A DNA stretch of 60,818 nucleotides from Verrucomicrobiota bacterium (lineage in GTDB: Bacteria > Verrucomicrobiota > Verrucomicrobiia > Opitutales > UBA953): positions 1 to 60,818 of the forward strand of contig JAURJZ010000080.1 of NCBI GenBank assembly GCA_030831965.1, in the 5' to 3' direction. The notes beneath the pieces are model-generated. The model did not search any database and was not told where the DNA came from. It saw only the letters and a list, made by a program, of their open reading frames with translations. A program made the position numbers and the translations under genes. Shown piece after piece: positions 18,702-27,614 of this stretch; position 1 is the stretch's first letter, and the number at the start of each line of letters is the position of its first letter.

Positions 18702-18971
18702 TCAGCGGGTCTTGGCGGCCGGGCGCTTGGCGCGGCGGGCGTCCCAGAGGGAGGCGAGCATGACGTTGGAGCGGGCGAGGGGGGCGGCCTTCTCGGTGAT
18801 GCCGCCCGAGCCGTCCTCGGCGCGCTTGAGGTGGCGCTTGACGAGGTTGACGCCCTCGAGCGTGACGCGCTCGGCGCCGCGGTCGTAGGCGACGACCTTG
18901 GCGCGCTTGCCCTTGTGGGCGCCGGCGATGACGACGACCTCGTCGGTGATCTTGATGTCGGTCTTGGGCAT
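18702..18971 (-). CDS. rplX: 50S ribosomal protein L24
   Basis: Assembly-initiating 50S protein near the tunnel exit. The 89-residue product has the KOW motif (VVVIAGAHKGKRAKVV) and the following VTLEGVNLVKRHLK. It is somewhat shorter than typical L24 (about 100 residues) because the C-terminal part is reduced. It lies between rplN and rplE as expected. Confidence 0.95.
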   Translation of the reverse strand: MPKTDIKITDEVVVIAGAHKGKRAKVVAYDRGAERVTLEGVNLVKRHLKRAEDGSGGITEKAAPLARSNVMLASLWDARRAKRPAAKTR

Positions 18972-18976
18972 GGCGT

Positions 18977-19342
18977 TCAGAGAACCTCGGGGGCGAGGGA
19001 GATGATCTTCATGAAGTTCTTGCCGCGGAGCTCGCGGGCGACGGGCCCGAAGATGCGGGTGCCGCGGGGGTTGCCGTTGGCGTCGAGGAGGACGACCGCG
19101 TTGCTGTCGAAGCGGAGGTAGCTCCCGTCCGCGCGGCGGATGGGGGCCTTGGTCCGGACGATGACGGCGCGGGAGACGGTGCCCTTCTTGGCGGTGGCGT
19201 CGGGGGTCGAGTCCTTGATGGAGCAGACGATGACGTCGCCGATGCCGGCGGTGTCGGTCAGCTGGCCGATGCGGCGGATCATGGCCACGGTCTTGGCGCC
19301 GGTGTTGTCGGCGACGTCGAGGCGGGTGAGGAGCTGGATCAT
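18977..19342 (-). CDS. rplN: 50S ribosomal protein L14
   Basis: Highly conserved 50S protein at the subunit interface. The 121-residue product has [48 protein letters not shown] in order, and the [24 protein letters not shown] end. Normal length. Confidence 0.98.
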   Translation of the reverse strand: MIQLLTRLDVADNTGAKTVAMIRRIGQLTDTAGIGDVIVCSIKDSTPDATAKKGTVSRAVIVRTKAPIRRADGSYLRFDSNAVVLLDANGNPRGTRIFGPVARELRGKNFMKIISLAPEVL

Positions 19343-19371
19343 GGCGGGGGCCGGTCAGGGGATGGCGGGGG

Positions 19372-19656
19372 TCACTCGGCCTGGCCGAGGGCGACCTTGG
19401 CGGACTCGACGACGCGGATGACGCGCCAGCGCTTCAGCTTGGAGAGGGGGCGGGTCTGGGTGATCTCCACGGCGTCGCCGGGCTTGCAGGCGTTGGCCTC
19501 GTCGTGGGCGTGCAGCATGGTGCGGCGCTTGACCTCCTGGCCGTAGAGCGGGTGGGGGGTCTTGTAGAGGTACGCGACCTTGATGGTCTTGTCGCCCGAG
19601 CGGGAGACGACGACGCCGGTGAGCGTCTTGCGGTGGGTGCGGTTGGCTTCGGACAT
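19372..19656 (-). CDS. rpsQ: 30S ribosomal protein S17
   Basis: 16S-binding protein with an OB fold. The 94-residue product has HRKTLTGVVVSRSGDKTIKV, KRRTMLHAHDEANACKPGD, TRPLSKLKRWRV. ATG at 19656, eleven bases after rpmC. Confidence 0.97.
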   Translation of the reverse strand: MSEANRTHRKTLTGVVVSRSGDKTIKVAYLYKTPHPLYGQEVKRRTMLHAHDEANACKPGDAVEITQTRPLSKLKRWRVIRVVESAKVALGQAE

Positions 19657-19667
19657 CGGAAGGGTTC

Positions 19668-19883
19668 TCAGGCCTGCTTCTGGCGCAGGAGGGTGCGGCA
19701 GCGGGCGACCTCGCGCCGGAGGGCGCGGAGGCGGGCCGGGTTCTCGATCCCTCCGGTGGCCTTGCGCAGGCGGAGCTGGAGGAGCTCGTCGCCGGCCTCG
19801 CGGACGCGCTTCTCGAGCTCGGCCGGGGCGAGCGGGCGCAGGGCGGCCGCGGGGGAGGTCTTGCCAGGGGTGAACTTCGGCAT
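19668..19883 (-). CDS. rpmC: 50S ribosomal protein L29
   Basis: Small helical 50S protein at the tunnel exit, a binding site for trigger factor. The 71-residue product has LAPAELEKRVREAGDELLQLRLRKATG and NPARLRALRREVARCRTLLRQ in order. It lies in the standard rplP-rpmC-rpsQ order. ATG at 19883. Confidence 0.95.
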   Translation of the reverse strand: MPKFTPGKTSPAAALRPLAPAELEKRVREAGDELLQLRLRKATGGIENPARLRALRREVARCRTLLRQKQA

Positions 19884-19921
19884 GGAAAAGGGGTGGATAA
19901 GGGTCTCGGCGGGGCTTGTTA

Positions 19922-20350
19922 TCAATACTTTTCGAGCTCCTCGCGGGCCACGAAGCGGCAGCGGACCTGGAGCTTGGTGTCGGCCAGGCGCATGGCCTCG
20001 CGGGCCGCGGCGACGGGGACGCCGCCGACCTCGAAGAGCATGGTGCCGGGCTTGACGACGGCGACGTAGTATTCCACACCGCCCTTGCCGGAACCCATGC
20101 GAACCTCGGCGGGCTTGCGGGTGACGGGGGTGTGGGGGAAGATGCGCATCCACATCTTGCCCTTGCGCTTGAGGGCGCGGGAGATGGCGATGCGGGCGGC
20201 CTCGATCTGGTTGGCGCGGATGCGGGCCCGGTCAAGGGACTGGATGCCGAAGTCGCCGAAAGCGAGGGTGTTGCACGCGGTGGCGTTGCCGCGGATGCGG
20301 CCCTTCTTGGCTTTGCGCCAGGCGGTGCGGGAGGGTTGGAGATTGGCCAT
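19922..20350 (-). CDS. rplP: 50S ribosomal protein L16
   Basis: 50S protein that helps position A-site tRNA. The 142-residue product has GNATACNTLAFGDFGIQSLD, ARIRANQIEAARIAISRALKRKG, MWMRIFPHTPVTRKPAEVRMGSGKGG and the usual C-terminal helix. Normal length. Confidence 0.98.
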   Translation of the reverse strand: MANLQPSRTAWRKAKKGRIRGNATACNTLAFGDFGIQSLDRARIRANQIEAARIAISRALKRKGKMWMRIFPHTPVTRKPAEVRMGSGKGGVEYYVAVVKPGTMLFEVGGVPVAAAREAMRLADTKLQVRCRFVAREELEKY

Positions 20351-20374
20351 GGGGGCTGCGAGGGTGGGCGGGGA

Positions 20375-21013
20375 TCAGAACTCGGATTCCTTGGTGCAGA
20401 TCCAGCACTTGATGCCGAGCTTGCCGTAGAGGGTGCGGGCCTCGGCGAATCCGTAGTCGATGTTCTCGCGGAGGGTGTGGAGGGGGACGCGGCCGACGCG
20501 GGCGGACTCGACGCGGGCGATCTCGGCGCCGCCGAGGCGGCCGCCGAGGCGGAGGCGGATGCCGTCGGCGCCCATCGACATCGTGGTCTGGACGGCCTTC
20601 TTCATGGCGCGCCGGAAGGAGATGCGGCGCTCAAGCTGGAGGGCGATGTTCTCGGCCACGAGCTGGGCGACGAGGTCGGGACGGCGGACCTCGTTGACCT
20701 CGAGGGCGATGTCGCCCTCCTTGCGGCCGGCGACCTGGGCGATCTCGACGCGGAGGTTCTTCAGGTCGTCGCCCTTGCGGCCGATGACCATGCCGGGGCG
20801 GGCGGTCCAGATGCGGACGCGGACCTTGGAGCCGGCGCGCTCGATGAAGATGCGGGGCACGGCGGCCTGGCGCAGGCGGTCCTTGAGGAACTCGCGGATG
20901 CGGTAGTCCTCGCGGAGGAGGCCCGGGAAGGTGCGCTTGTCGGCGAACCAGCGGGATTCCCAGTTGCGGCGGACCGCGAGGCGGAAGCCGGTCGGATTGA
21001 CTTTCTGTCCCAT
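20375..21013 (-). CDS. rpsC: 30S ribosomal protein S3
   Basis: 30S head protein at the mRNA entry channel. The 212-residue product has MGQKVNPTGFRLAVRRNWES, a KH domain with GMVIGRKGDDLKNLR, and the C-terminal RLGGRLGGAEIARVESARVGRVPLHTLRENIDYGFAEARTLYGKLGIKCWI end in order. Normal length. Confidence 0.98.
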   Translation of the reverse strand: MGQKVNPTGFRLAVRRNWESRWFADKRTFPGLLREDYRIREFLKDRLRQAAVPRIFIERAGSKVRVRIWTARPGMVIGRKGDDLKNLRVEIAQVAGRKEGDIALEVNEVRRPDLVAQLVAENIALQLERRISFRRAMKKAVQTTMSMGADGIRLRLGGRLGGAEIARVESARVGRVPLHTLRENIDYGFAEARTLYGKLGIKCWICTKESEF

Positions 21014-21030
21014 GAGAGTGCGAGGGGTTG

Positions 21031-21363
21031 TTACTTGGCGGCGAGGACCACCTTGACGTGGCTCATCGAGCGGAGGATGGGGTGGGCGGAGCCGCGGGCG
21101 GCGGGGCGGAAGCGCTTGATGGCCGGCCCTTGGTTGACGGTGGCGGAGAGGACGACGAGGCCGGCCGAGCTCAGGTTGTGGTTGTTCTCGGCGTTGGCGA
21201 TGGCGCTGGCCAGGGTCTTGGAGATGATGCGCGCGGACTTGCGCGGGATGAAGCGCAGGAGCTGCAGGGCCTCCTCGGCGGGCATGCCCTGGATCTGGCG
21301 GGCGACATCCCGGACCTTGCCGGGGGACATCCGGGCGTAGCGGGTGGTGGCTTGGACGTTCAT
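21031..21363 (-). CDS. rplV: 50S ribosomal protein L22
   Basis: 50S protein whose hairpin lines the exit tunnel. The 110-residue product has YARMSPGKVRDVARQIQG, AENNHNLSS and a shortened C-terminal hairpin (KRFRPAARGSAHPILRSMSHV). It is separated from rpsS, its usual immediate neighbour, by an extra 110-residue gene. Confidence 0.96.
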   Translation of the reverse strand: MNVQATTRYARMSPGKVRDVARQIQGMPAEEALQLLRFIPRKSARIISKTLASAIANAENNHNLSSAGLVVLSATVNQGPAIKRFRPAARGSAHPILRSMSHVKVVLAAK

Positions 21364-21373
21364 GAGGGTGGGT

Positions 21374-21706
21374 TCAGATGCGGGGATTGGCCCGGGCCTC
21401 GGCGCGGTCGCCGGGGCGGAGCGCCTCGCCGGGAGCGAGGTCGAGGACGAGGGCGACGGCGCGGGTCTCGCGGGACTCGGCGACGATGAGCCGGGCGACG
21501 GCCCGGCCGGCGCGGGTCACGCCGCAGACCATGCCGGGCCGGATGCCCTGGGCGTGGCCGCCGGCGAGCACGACGAGGTCGGCCGCCTCGCCGGGCAGGA
21601 CCGCGGCGACGTCGACCGCGCCGGTGGCGACCGCCGGGCCGGGCGCAGGCTCCGCCGCGCCGAGGGGGGCGAGGAGGAGGCAGAGGCTGGCGGCGAGGCG
21701 GTTCAT
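21374..21706 (-). CDS. Small exported protein inserted in the S10 operon
   Basis: A 110-residue protein of unknown function lying between rpsS and rplV. It fills an otherwise 350-base gap in a tightly packed cluster, with 7 and 10 bases to its neighbours, so it is probably cotranscribed with the ribosomal genes. The N-terminus (MNRLAASLCLLLAPLGAAEP) is a signal peptide. The mature part has a repeated Gly-x-Arg-Pro-Gly pattern (GIRPGMVCGVTRAGRAVARL and ALRPGDRAEARAN) resembling the small beta-barrel at the C-terminus of FlgT-like envelope proteins. Codon use is as GC-rich as the neighbours. No ribosomal family fits. The function is unknown. Confidence 0.72.
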   Translation of the reverse strand: MNRLAASLCLLLAPLGAAEPAPGPAVATGAVDVAAVLPGEAADLVVLAGGHAQGIRPGMVCGVTRAGRAVARLIVAESRETRAVALVLDLAPGEALRPGDRAEARANPRI

Positions 21707-21713
21707 CGGGGGA

Positions 21714-21989
21714 TCACTCGACCTTCTTGGAAGGCTGGGTGTGCTGCTTGAAGGTGCGGGTCGGGGCGAACTCGCCGAGCTTGTGCCCGACCATGTTCTC
21801 CGTGACGTAGACGGGGACGAAGGTCTTGCCGTTGTGGACCTCGAGGTTCACGCCGACGAACACCGGGGTGACGGTGGAGCGGCGGGACCAGGTCTTGATC
21901 GGCTTGCGGTTGCCGGCCTTCTGCGCGGCCTCGACCTTCTCCATCAGGGGAGGGTCGACGAAGAAGCCTTTCTTGCGGGAGCGTGCCAT
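21714..21989 (-). CDS. rpsS: 30S ribosomal protein S19
   Basis: 30S head protein that binds S13. The 91-residue product starts [19 protein letters not shown] and has [47 protein letters not shown] in order. ATG at 21989. Confidence 0.98.
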   Translation of the reverse strand: MARSRKKGFFVDPPLMEKVEAAQKAGNRKPIKTWSRRSTVTPVFVGVNLEVHNGKTFVPVYVTENMVGHKLGEFAPTRTFKQHTQPSKKVE

Positions 21990-22012
21990 GGTGCGGGTGC
22001 GGTTCTGAGGGG

Positions 22013-22873
22013 TCAGGCGGACTTCACCTTCCGGCCGTTGCGGCGGACGATGATCTGCGAGTTGGTGGTCTTCGACTTGGTGCGGGTCGGGAAGTGCTTG
22101 GCGAGCTGGCCCCACGGCGAGCGCGGGTGCTGGCGACCGCCGCCGCCCTTGGACTTGCCCTGGCCGCCGCCGTTGGGGTGGTCGACGGGGTTCATGACCA
22201 TGCCGCGGACGCGGGGACGGCGCCCCTTCCAGCGGTTGCGGCCGGCCTTGCCGAGGGAGTTGTTGTGGTGGTCGACATTGCCGACCAGGCCGACGGTGGC
22301 GCGGCAGTCGGCGTTGAGGTAGCGCTGCTCGCCGGAAGGCATGCGCAGGATGGCGCGGTCGCCCTCGAGGCCGAGGAGCTGGGCGTAGGCGCCAGCGCCC
22401 CGGGCGAGCTGGGCGCCCTTGCCGGGCTGCATCTCGATGGCGTGGATGAAGGTGGCGGGGGCGATCAGGCGGAGGGGCAGCGACAGGCCGGGGACGAGGG
22501 TCTCCTGGGGGGTGTTGGTGCTGAGCACGGTGTCGCCGACCTTGAGGCCGTCGGGCGCGAGGATGTAGGCCTGCTCGCCGTCGGCGTAGGCGAGGAGGGC
22601 GAGGTGGGCGGTGCGGTTGGGATCGTACTCCAGGCGGACGACCTTGGCGGGCGCGTCGAGGCGGGCGCGGCGGAAGTCGACCTTGCGGAAGAGGCGCTTG
22701 TGGCCTCCGCCGCGTCGGCGGGAGGTGATGCGGCCGTAGCAGTTGCGGCCCTTGGCGCGGTGCACGCTCTCGACGAGCTCCTTGACGGGGCTGCCGTTGT
22801 GCAGGCCCTCGGTCCGGTTCCGGACGAGGAAGCGGGTGCCGGGGGTGATGGGGCGGTGGTTGATCAGGGCCAT
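22013..22873 (-). CDS. rplB: 50S ribosomal protein L2
   Basis: 50S protein near the peptidyl-transferase centre. The 286-residue product has [41 protein letters not shown], then [12 protein letters not shown] and the catalytic-centre loop [18 protein letters not shown] with the conserved His. About ten residues longer than average. Confidence 0.98.
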   Translation of the reverse strand: MALINHRPITPGTRFLVRNRTEGLHNGSPVKELVESVHRAKGRNCYGRITSRRRGGGHKRLFRKVDFRRARLDAPAKVVRLEYDPNRTAHLALLAYADGEQAYILAPDGLKVGDTVLSTNTPQETLVPGLSLPLRLIAPATFIHAIEMQPGKGAQLARGAGAYAQLLGLEGDRAILRMPSGEQRYLNADCRATVGLVGNVDHHNNSLGKAGRNRWKGRRPRVRGMVMNPVDHPNGGGQGKSKGGGGRQHPRSPWGQLAKHFPTRTKSKTTNSQIIVRRNGRKVKSA

Positions 22874-22886
22874 GGCGGTGCCGGTG

Positions 22887-23174
22887 TCAGGCGAAGGAGA
22901 TGGTGTCGCCCTTCTTCAGGGTGACGATGGCGCGGCGGGTGTCGGTCTCGCGGTAGACGCTGCCGCCGGAGAGGCGGGAGCGGCGGACCTTGCCCTTGCG
23001 GACGAGGATGTTGACCTTGGTCACGGTGACCTTGAAGGCGGCCTCGACGGCGGCCTTGACTTGGCGGCGGTCGGCGCCGGGGACGAGGTCGAAGACGTAG
23101 CGGCCCTCGGTGGCGAGGCCGGTGGCCTTCTCCGTGAGCACGGGGCGGGCGAGGACCTGGGAAGCGGGTTTCAT
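22887..23174 (-). CDS. rplW: 50S ribosomal protein L23
   Basis: Exit-site protein that docks trigger factor and SRP. The 95-residue product has RPVLTEKATGLATEGRYVFDL, RRQVKAAVEAAFKVTVTKVN and the C-terminal RRAIVTLKKGDTISF. Standard length and position between rplD and rplB. Confidence 0.96.
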   Translation of the reverse strand: MKPASQVLARPVLTEKATGLATEGRYVFDLVPGADRRQVKAAVEAAFKVTVTKVNILVRKGKVRRSRLSGGSVYRETDTRRAIVTLKKGDTISFA

Positions 23175-23181
23175 GGCGGGT

Positions 23182-23808
23182 TCAGTTGGCGGCGCGGGCG
23201 AGGACCAGCTCGAGGGCCTTCTCGGAGATGACCACGTTGCCGTGGCGCACCAGGTCGAGGGCGTTGAGGTTGGTCGAGTTGGCGAAGGCGGCGCGGGCGA
23301 CGTTGCGGCTGGCGCGGCGGACGGGCTCGGCCCAGGCGGCGTCGACGAGGAGGACGCGGCGCTCGCCGGGGCTCACCTTGTCGAGCACGCGGACAAAGGA
23401 CTTGGTCTTGGGCTGGGCGACCTCGAAGCGCTCGATGACGGAGAGGCCGCCGGCGGAGGCGAGGTCGAAGAGGGCGCGGCCGAGGGCCTTGCGGCGCTGG
23501 GTGGCGGGGATGGCCTTGGACCAGTCGCGGGGGCGGGGGCCGAAGACGACGCCGCCCTTGTAGAGCTGGGGGGCGCGCTTGTCGCCGTGGCGGGAGCCGC
23601 CGGAGCCCTTCTGGGGGAGCATCTTCTTGCCCGAACCGGCGACCTCGCCGTAGTTCTTGGCCTTGGCGTTGCCCTGGCGGCGGTTGGCTTGGTAGCCGAT
23701 GACGGCCTGCTTGAGCAGGGCGACGGCGCTGTCGCCCTCGAAGGCGGGGATGGCGAAGTCGCGCTCCCCGGCGGGGGAGCCATCGGCCTTGTGGAACTTG
23801 AGCTTCAT
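23182..23808 (-). CDS. rplD: 50S ribosomal protein L4
   Basis: 50S protein with a loop in the exit tunnel; in E. coli it represses the S10 operon. The 208-residue product has YQANRRQGNAKAKNYGEVAGSGKKMLPQKGSGGSRHGDKRAPQ in order (the tunnel loop), then FGPRPRDWSKAIPATQRRKAL and a Rossmann-like C-terminal part. Normal length. Confidence 0.97.
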   Translation of the reverse strand: MKLKFHKADGSPAGERDFAIPAFEGDSAVALLKQAVIGYQANRRQGNAKAKNYGEVAGSGKKMLPQKGSGGSRHGDKRAPQLYKGGVVFGPRPRDWSKAIPATQRRKALGRALFDLASAGGLSVIERFEVAQPKTKSFVRVLDKVSPGERRVLLVDAAWAEPVRRASRNVARAAFANSTNLNALDLVRHGNVVISEKALELVLARAAN

Positions 23809-23830
23809 GTGCGTGCGTGCGGGTTCGGGT

Positions 23831-24463
23831 TCACTTCGCCTTCTTGGCCTGGCGGACGAGGACGATCTCGCCGTTGGCGCCGGGGAGGCTGCCCTTGATG
23901 AGGATGAGGTTCTTCTCCGCGAGGACCTGGACGACGCGCAGGTTCTGGGAGGTGCGGCGGACGTTGCCCATGTGGCCGGGCATGCGCTTGCCCTTGAAGA
24001 CGTGGCCCGGGGTCTGGCGCATGCCGATGGAGCCGACGCGGCGGTGCATCATGTGGCCGTGGGTGTCGGGCTGGCCGGCCATGTTGTGGCGCTTCATCAC
24101 GCCCTGGAAGCCGCGGCCCTTGACGGTGCCGATGACGTCGACCATCTGGCCGGGGGCGAAGGTCTCGACGGTGAGGACGTCGCCGACCTTGTGGGCGGAC
24201 TCGCCGTCGAGGCGGATCTCGGAGAGGTGGGAGAGGGCGCCGGCGCCGGCCTTGCGGAGGTGGCCGAGCTCGGGCTGGGAGAGGCGGTGCTCCTTCTGGA
24301 CGCCGAAGCCGATCTGGACGGCGTGGTAGCCGTCCTTGGCCGCGGTCTTGACCTGGGTGACGGGACAGGGGCCGGCCTGCACCACGGTCACGGGGACGAG
24401 GTTGTTCTCGCCGTCGTAGACCTGGGTCATGCCGATTTTCTTGCCGATGAGGTGGAGTTTCAT
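23831..24463 (-). CDS. rplC: 50S ribosomal protein L3
   Basis: Early-assembly 50S protein that reaches the peptidyl-transferase centre. The 210-residue product has MKLHLIGKKIGMTQVYDGEN, VIGTVKGRGFQGVMKRHNMAG and the central extension SIGMRQTPGHVFKGKRMPGHMGN with the Gln usually methylated in E. coli. It is preceded by a 131-base non-coding gap after rpsJ. Confidence 0.97.
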   Translation of the reverse strand: MKLHLIGKKIGMTQVYDGENNLVPVTVVQAGPCPVTQVKTAAKDGYHAVQIGFGVQKEHRLSQPELGHLRKAGAGALSHLSEIRLDGESAHKVGDVLTVETFAPGQMVDVIGTVKGRGFQGVMKRHNMAGQPDTHGHMMHRRVGSIGMRQTPGHVFKGKRMPGHMGNVRRTSQNLRVVQVLAEKNLILIKGSLPGANGEIVLVRQAKKAK

Positions 24464-24594
24464 GATCGCTAAGAGGCAGGTGGCGGGGGCGCCGTTGGTC
24501 GGGGGCCTGCGTTAGGCTTCGGATGTCCTTGCGGAACCTTGGGCTTGGCGCGGGCAGGGGGACCTGCGTTGGGGGTTGCGGTTGAGGGTTGGGG
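24464..24594 (-). promoter_or_regulatory. 131-base leader between rpsJ and rplC
   Basis: The largest non-coding gap inside the ribosomal cluster. On the transcribed strand a short direct repeat, AACGCAGG followed by C-rich sequence, occurs twice about 75 bases apart. No ORF, terminator T run or clear promoter is seen. It could hold an RNA target for L4 or L3 feedback, or simply an internal promoter. Confidence 0.3.
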
Positions 24595-24903
24595 TTAGGC
24601 GGTGATGTTGACCTGGACGCCGGTCGGCAGGTTGAGCTTCTTCAGCTCGTCGACGGTCTGGGCGTTGGGCTCGTGGATCTCGATGAGCCGCTTGTGGGTG
24701 CGCAGCTCGAACTGGTCCATCGACTTCTTGTCGACGTGGGGCGAGCGGTTGACGGTCCAGACCTCGTGGGTGGTGGGCAGGGGCACGGGGCCGGCGACGG
24801 TGGCGCCGGTGCGCTTCGCGGTGTCGACGATCTCCGTGGCGGAGTGGTCGACGAGGCGGTAGTCGAAGCCTTGGAGCTTGATGCGGATCTTGGTGCGGGC
24901 CAT
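24595..24903 (-). CDS. rpsJ: 30S ribosomal protein S10
   Basis: 30S head protein, also a NusG/NusB antitermination partner. The 102-residue product has [60 protein letters not shown] in order. It follows fusA directly (14 bases), so tuf is not between them. Confidence 0.98.
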   Translation of the reverse strand: MARTKIRIKLQGFDYRLVDHSATEIVDTAKRTGATVAGPVPLPTTHEVWTVNRSPHVDKKSMDQFELRTHKRLIEIHEPNAQTVDELKKLNLPTGVQVNITA

Positions 24904-24917
24904 CGGGAAGGGAGGGG

Positions 24918-27086
24918 TTAGGTGCGGGCGGGGGCGCGGGTGGAGGTCTCGACCACGTGCTTGAGCACCTGGGCGGGCACCTGCTCGTAGTTGGCGGGCT
25001 CCATCGTGTAGGAGGCGCGGCCCTTGGAGAGGGAGCGGACGTCGGTGGCGTAGCCGAACATCTCGGCGAGCGGGACGCGGGCGTCGATGGTGCAGAGGTT
25101 GTTCTTGGTCTCCATGCCCTGGATCTGGCCGCGGCGGCGGTTGAGGTCGCCCATGATGTCGCCCTGGTACTCCTCGGGGGTGACGACCTCGACCTTCATG
25201 ATCGGCTCGAGCAGGATGGGCTTGGCCTCCTTCATCGCCTCCTTGAAGGCGAAGATGCCGGCCATCTTGAAGGCGAGCTCGTTGGAGTCGACCTCGTGGA
25301 AGGAGCCGAAGACAATGCGGGCGCGGAAGTTGATCACCGGGTAGCCGGCGATGGTGCCGTTGTTGGAGGCCTCGAGGATGCCCTCGGTGGCGGGCTTGAT
25401 GAACTCCTTGGGGATGACGCCGCCGACGATCTCGTTGATGACCTCCTCGCCCTTGGCGCCCTCCTCGCGGCCGGCGACGGGGTTGGGCTCGAGCTTGATC
25501 TCGACGTGGCCGTACTGGCCGCGCCCGCCGGACTGGCGGATGAACTTGCCCACGCCCTCGGCGGGGGTGTTGATGGTCTCGCGGTAGGAGATCTGGGGCT
25601 TGCCCGACTTGGCTTCGACCTTGAACTCGCGCTTCAGGCGGTCGACGATGATCTCGAGGTGGAGCTCGCCCATGCCGGAGATGAGTGTCTGGCCGGTCTC
25701 GGGGTTGGAGGTGACGCGGAAGGTGGGGTCCTCCTGGGCGAGGCGCTGGAGGCCGATGGAGAGCCGCTCGGAGTCGCCCTTCGAGTTGGGCTCGATGGAC
25801 ATCGAGATGACGGGGTCGGCGAAGGTGGTCTTCTCGAGGATGAGGTCGTCCTCGGCGGTGAGGGTGTCGCCGGTGGCGATGTCCTTCGGCCCGATGATGG
25901 CGCAGATGTCGCCCGAGTAGGCGACGTCGATCTCCTCGCGGTCCATGGCGCGCAGGAGGACGATGCGCGAGATGCGCTCGTTCTTGCGGGTGCGGGGATT
26001 GTAGAGGGCCTCGCCCTTCTTAAGCTGGCCGCGGTAGACGCGGTAGAAGACGAGCTGGCCGACGTGGGGGTCGGACCAGAGCTTGAAGCAGAGGCCGGTG
26101 ACCTTGGCCTTGTCGTCGGGGCCGATGGCGATCTCCTTGTCGCCGTCGTCGACGAAGGCGCGCTGCGGGCGCATGTCGACGGGCGAGGGCAGGAAGTCGA
26201 CGACGCAGTCGAGGAGCATCTGCACGCCCTTGTTCTTGAAGGCGGAGCCGGGGATGACGCCGATGAACTTGAGGGAGAGGGTGGCCTTGCGGATGCCGGT
26301 GCGCATCTCGTCGATGGTCACGTCCTGGCCGTCGAGGTACTTGGCCGCGAGGGTGTCGTCGAAGTCGGCGAGGGCCTCGATGAGCTTGGTGCGCCACTGC
26401 TTGGCCTCGGCCTTCTGCCCCTCGGGGATGTCGACCGTGTGGTACTTCATCCCCTTGGGATCGGTCTCGTCGTAGACGTAGGCGACGTTCTTGACCAGGT
26501 CGATCATGCCCTTGAACTCCTCGCCCTGGCCGATGGGGATGAAGAGGGGGTGGGCGTTGCCCTTGAGCTTCTCGCGGATGTCGTCGACCGCGCCGAAGAA
26601 GTCGGCGCCGGTGCGGTCCATCTTGTTGACGAAGGCGACGCGGGGGACGCCGTACTTGTTCATCTGGCGCCAGACCGTCTCGGACTGGGGCTGGACGCCG
26701 GCCACGGCGCAGAAGACGGCGACCGCGCCGTCGAGCACGCGGAGCGAGCGCTCCACCTCGGCGGTGAAGTCGACGTGGCCCGGGGTGTCGATGATGTTGA
26801 TCCGGTGGTCGATGTTGGCGAAGTGGCCCTCCTTCGTCTTCCAGCCGGCGGAGATGGCGGCGGCGGTGATGGTGATGCCGCGCTCGCGCTCCTGCTCCTT
26901 CCAGTCGGTGGTGGCGGTGCCGTCGTGGACCTCGCCCATCTTGTGGACGACGCCGGTGTAGAAGAGGATGCGCTCGGTCGTGGTGGTCTTGCCCGCGTCG
27001 ATGTGGGCGGCGATGCCAATGTTGCGGGTGTGCTCCAGCGGGAACTTGCGGCCGGCGGCGTTGAGCTGGGAAAGGGCGGTGGACAT
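24918..27086 (-). CDS. fusA: Elongation factor G
   Basis: GTPase that drives tRNA-mRNA translocation on the ribosome. The 722-residue product has G1 AHIDAGKT (27-34), the switch region [12 protein letters not shown]3 DTPGH (100-104) and G4 NKMD. All later domains are present, ending with [19 protein letters not shown]. It is the canonical translocation-type factor by its place between rpsG and rpsJ. ATG at 27086. Confidence 0.98.
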   Translation of the reverse strand: MSTALSQLNAAGRKFPLEHTRNIGIAAHIDAGKTTTTERILFYTGVVHKMGEVHDGTATTDWKEQERERGITITAAAISAGWKTKEGHFANIDHRINIIDTPGHVDFTAEVERSLRVLDGAVAVFCAVAGVQPQSETVWRQMNKYGVPRVAFVNKMDRTGADFFGAVDDIREKLKGNAHPLFIPIGQGEEFKGMIDLVKNVAYVYDETDPKGMKYHTVDIPEGQKAEAKQWRTKLIEALADFDDTLAAKYLDGQDVTIDEMRTGIRKATLSLKFIGVIPGSAFKNKGVQMLLDCVVDFLPSPVDMRPQRAFVDDGDKEIAIGPDDKAKVTGLCFKLWSDPHVGQLVFYRVYRGQLKKGEALYNPRTRKNERISRIVLLRAMDREEIDVAYSGDICAIIGPKDIATGDTLTAEDDLILEKTTFADPVISMSIEPNSKGDSERLSIGLQRLAQEDPTFRVTSNPETGQTLISGMGELHLEIIVDRLKREFKVEAKSGKPQISYRETINTPAEGVGKFIRQSGGRGQYGHVEIKLEPNPVAGREEGAKGEEVINEIVGGVIPKEFIKPATEGILEASNNGTIAGYPVINFRARIVFGSFHEVDSNELAFKMAGIFAFKEAMKEAKPILLEPIMKVEVVTPEEYQGDIMGDLNRRRGQIQGMETKNNLCTIDARVPLAEMFGYATDVRSLSKGRASYTMEPANYEQVPAQVLKHVVETSTRAPART

Positions 27087-27122
27087 GGCGGCGGGCGCGG
27101 GGACGGGGACGGGACGGGGGGC

Positions 27123-27596
27123 TTACCAGCGGAGGTGCGCGAAGGCCTTGTTGGCCTGGGCCATCTTGTGGGTCTCCTCGCGCTTCTTCACCACGTTGCC
27201 GGTGTTGTTGTAGGCGTCGACGAGCTCGGCGGCGAGGGCGGCCTCCATCGTGGTGCCCTTGCGGCCCTGGGCGGCGGCGACCAGCCAGCGGAGGGCCATA
27301 GAGTTCTGGCGCTCAAGGGAGATCTCGACGGGGACCTGGTAGGTGGCGCCGCCGACGCGGCGGCTCTTGACCTCGAGCTTGGGCCGGCAGTTCTCGAGGG
27401 CGCCGAGCAGCAGCTCGACCGCGTTGCCCTTCTCGAGCTTCTCGCTGACCTTGGAGATGGCGCCGTAGACGAGGCGCTCGGCGAGCGAGCGCTTGCCGCT
27501 CTTCATGACGACGTTGATCAGCTGGCTGACCAGGGGGCTCCCGTAGAGGGCGTCCGGCTGGTGGGCTCGCTTGGTGGCTCGGCGGCGACGGGACAT
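27123..27596 (-). CDS. rpsG: 30S ribosomal protein S7
   Basis: Primary 16S-binding protein of the 30S head. The 157-residue product has MSRRRRATKRAHQPDALYGSPLV, INVVMKSGKRSLAERLVYGA, PKLEVKSRRVGGATYQVPVE and the C-terminal HKMAQANKAFAHLRW. Normal length. Confidence 0.98.
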   Translation of the reverse strand: MSRRRRATKRAHQPDALYGSPLVSQLINVVMKSGKRSLAERLVYGAISKVSEKLEKGNAVELLLGALENCRPKLEVKSRRVGGATYQVPVEISLERQNSMALRWLVAAAQGRKGTTMEAALAAELVDAYNNTGNVVKKREETHKMAQANKAFAHLRW

Positions 27597-27614
27597 GGTG
27601 CGAAGGGGGCGGGG

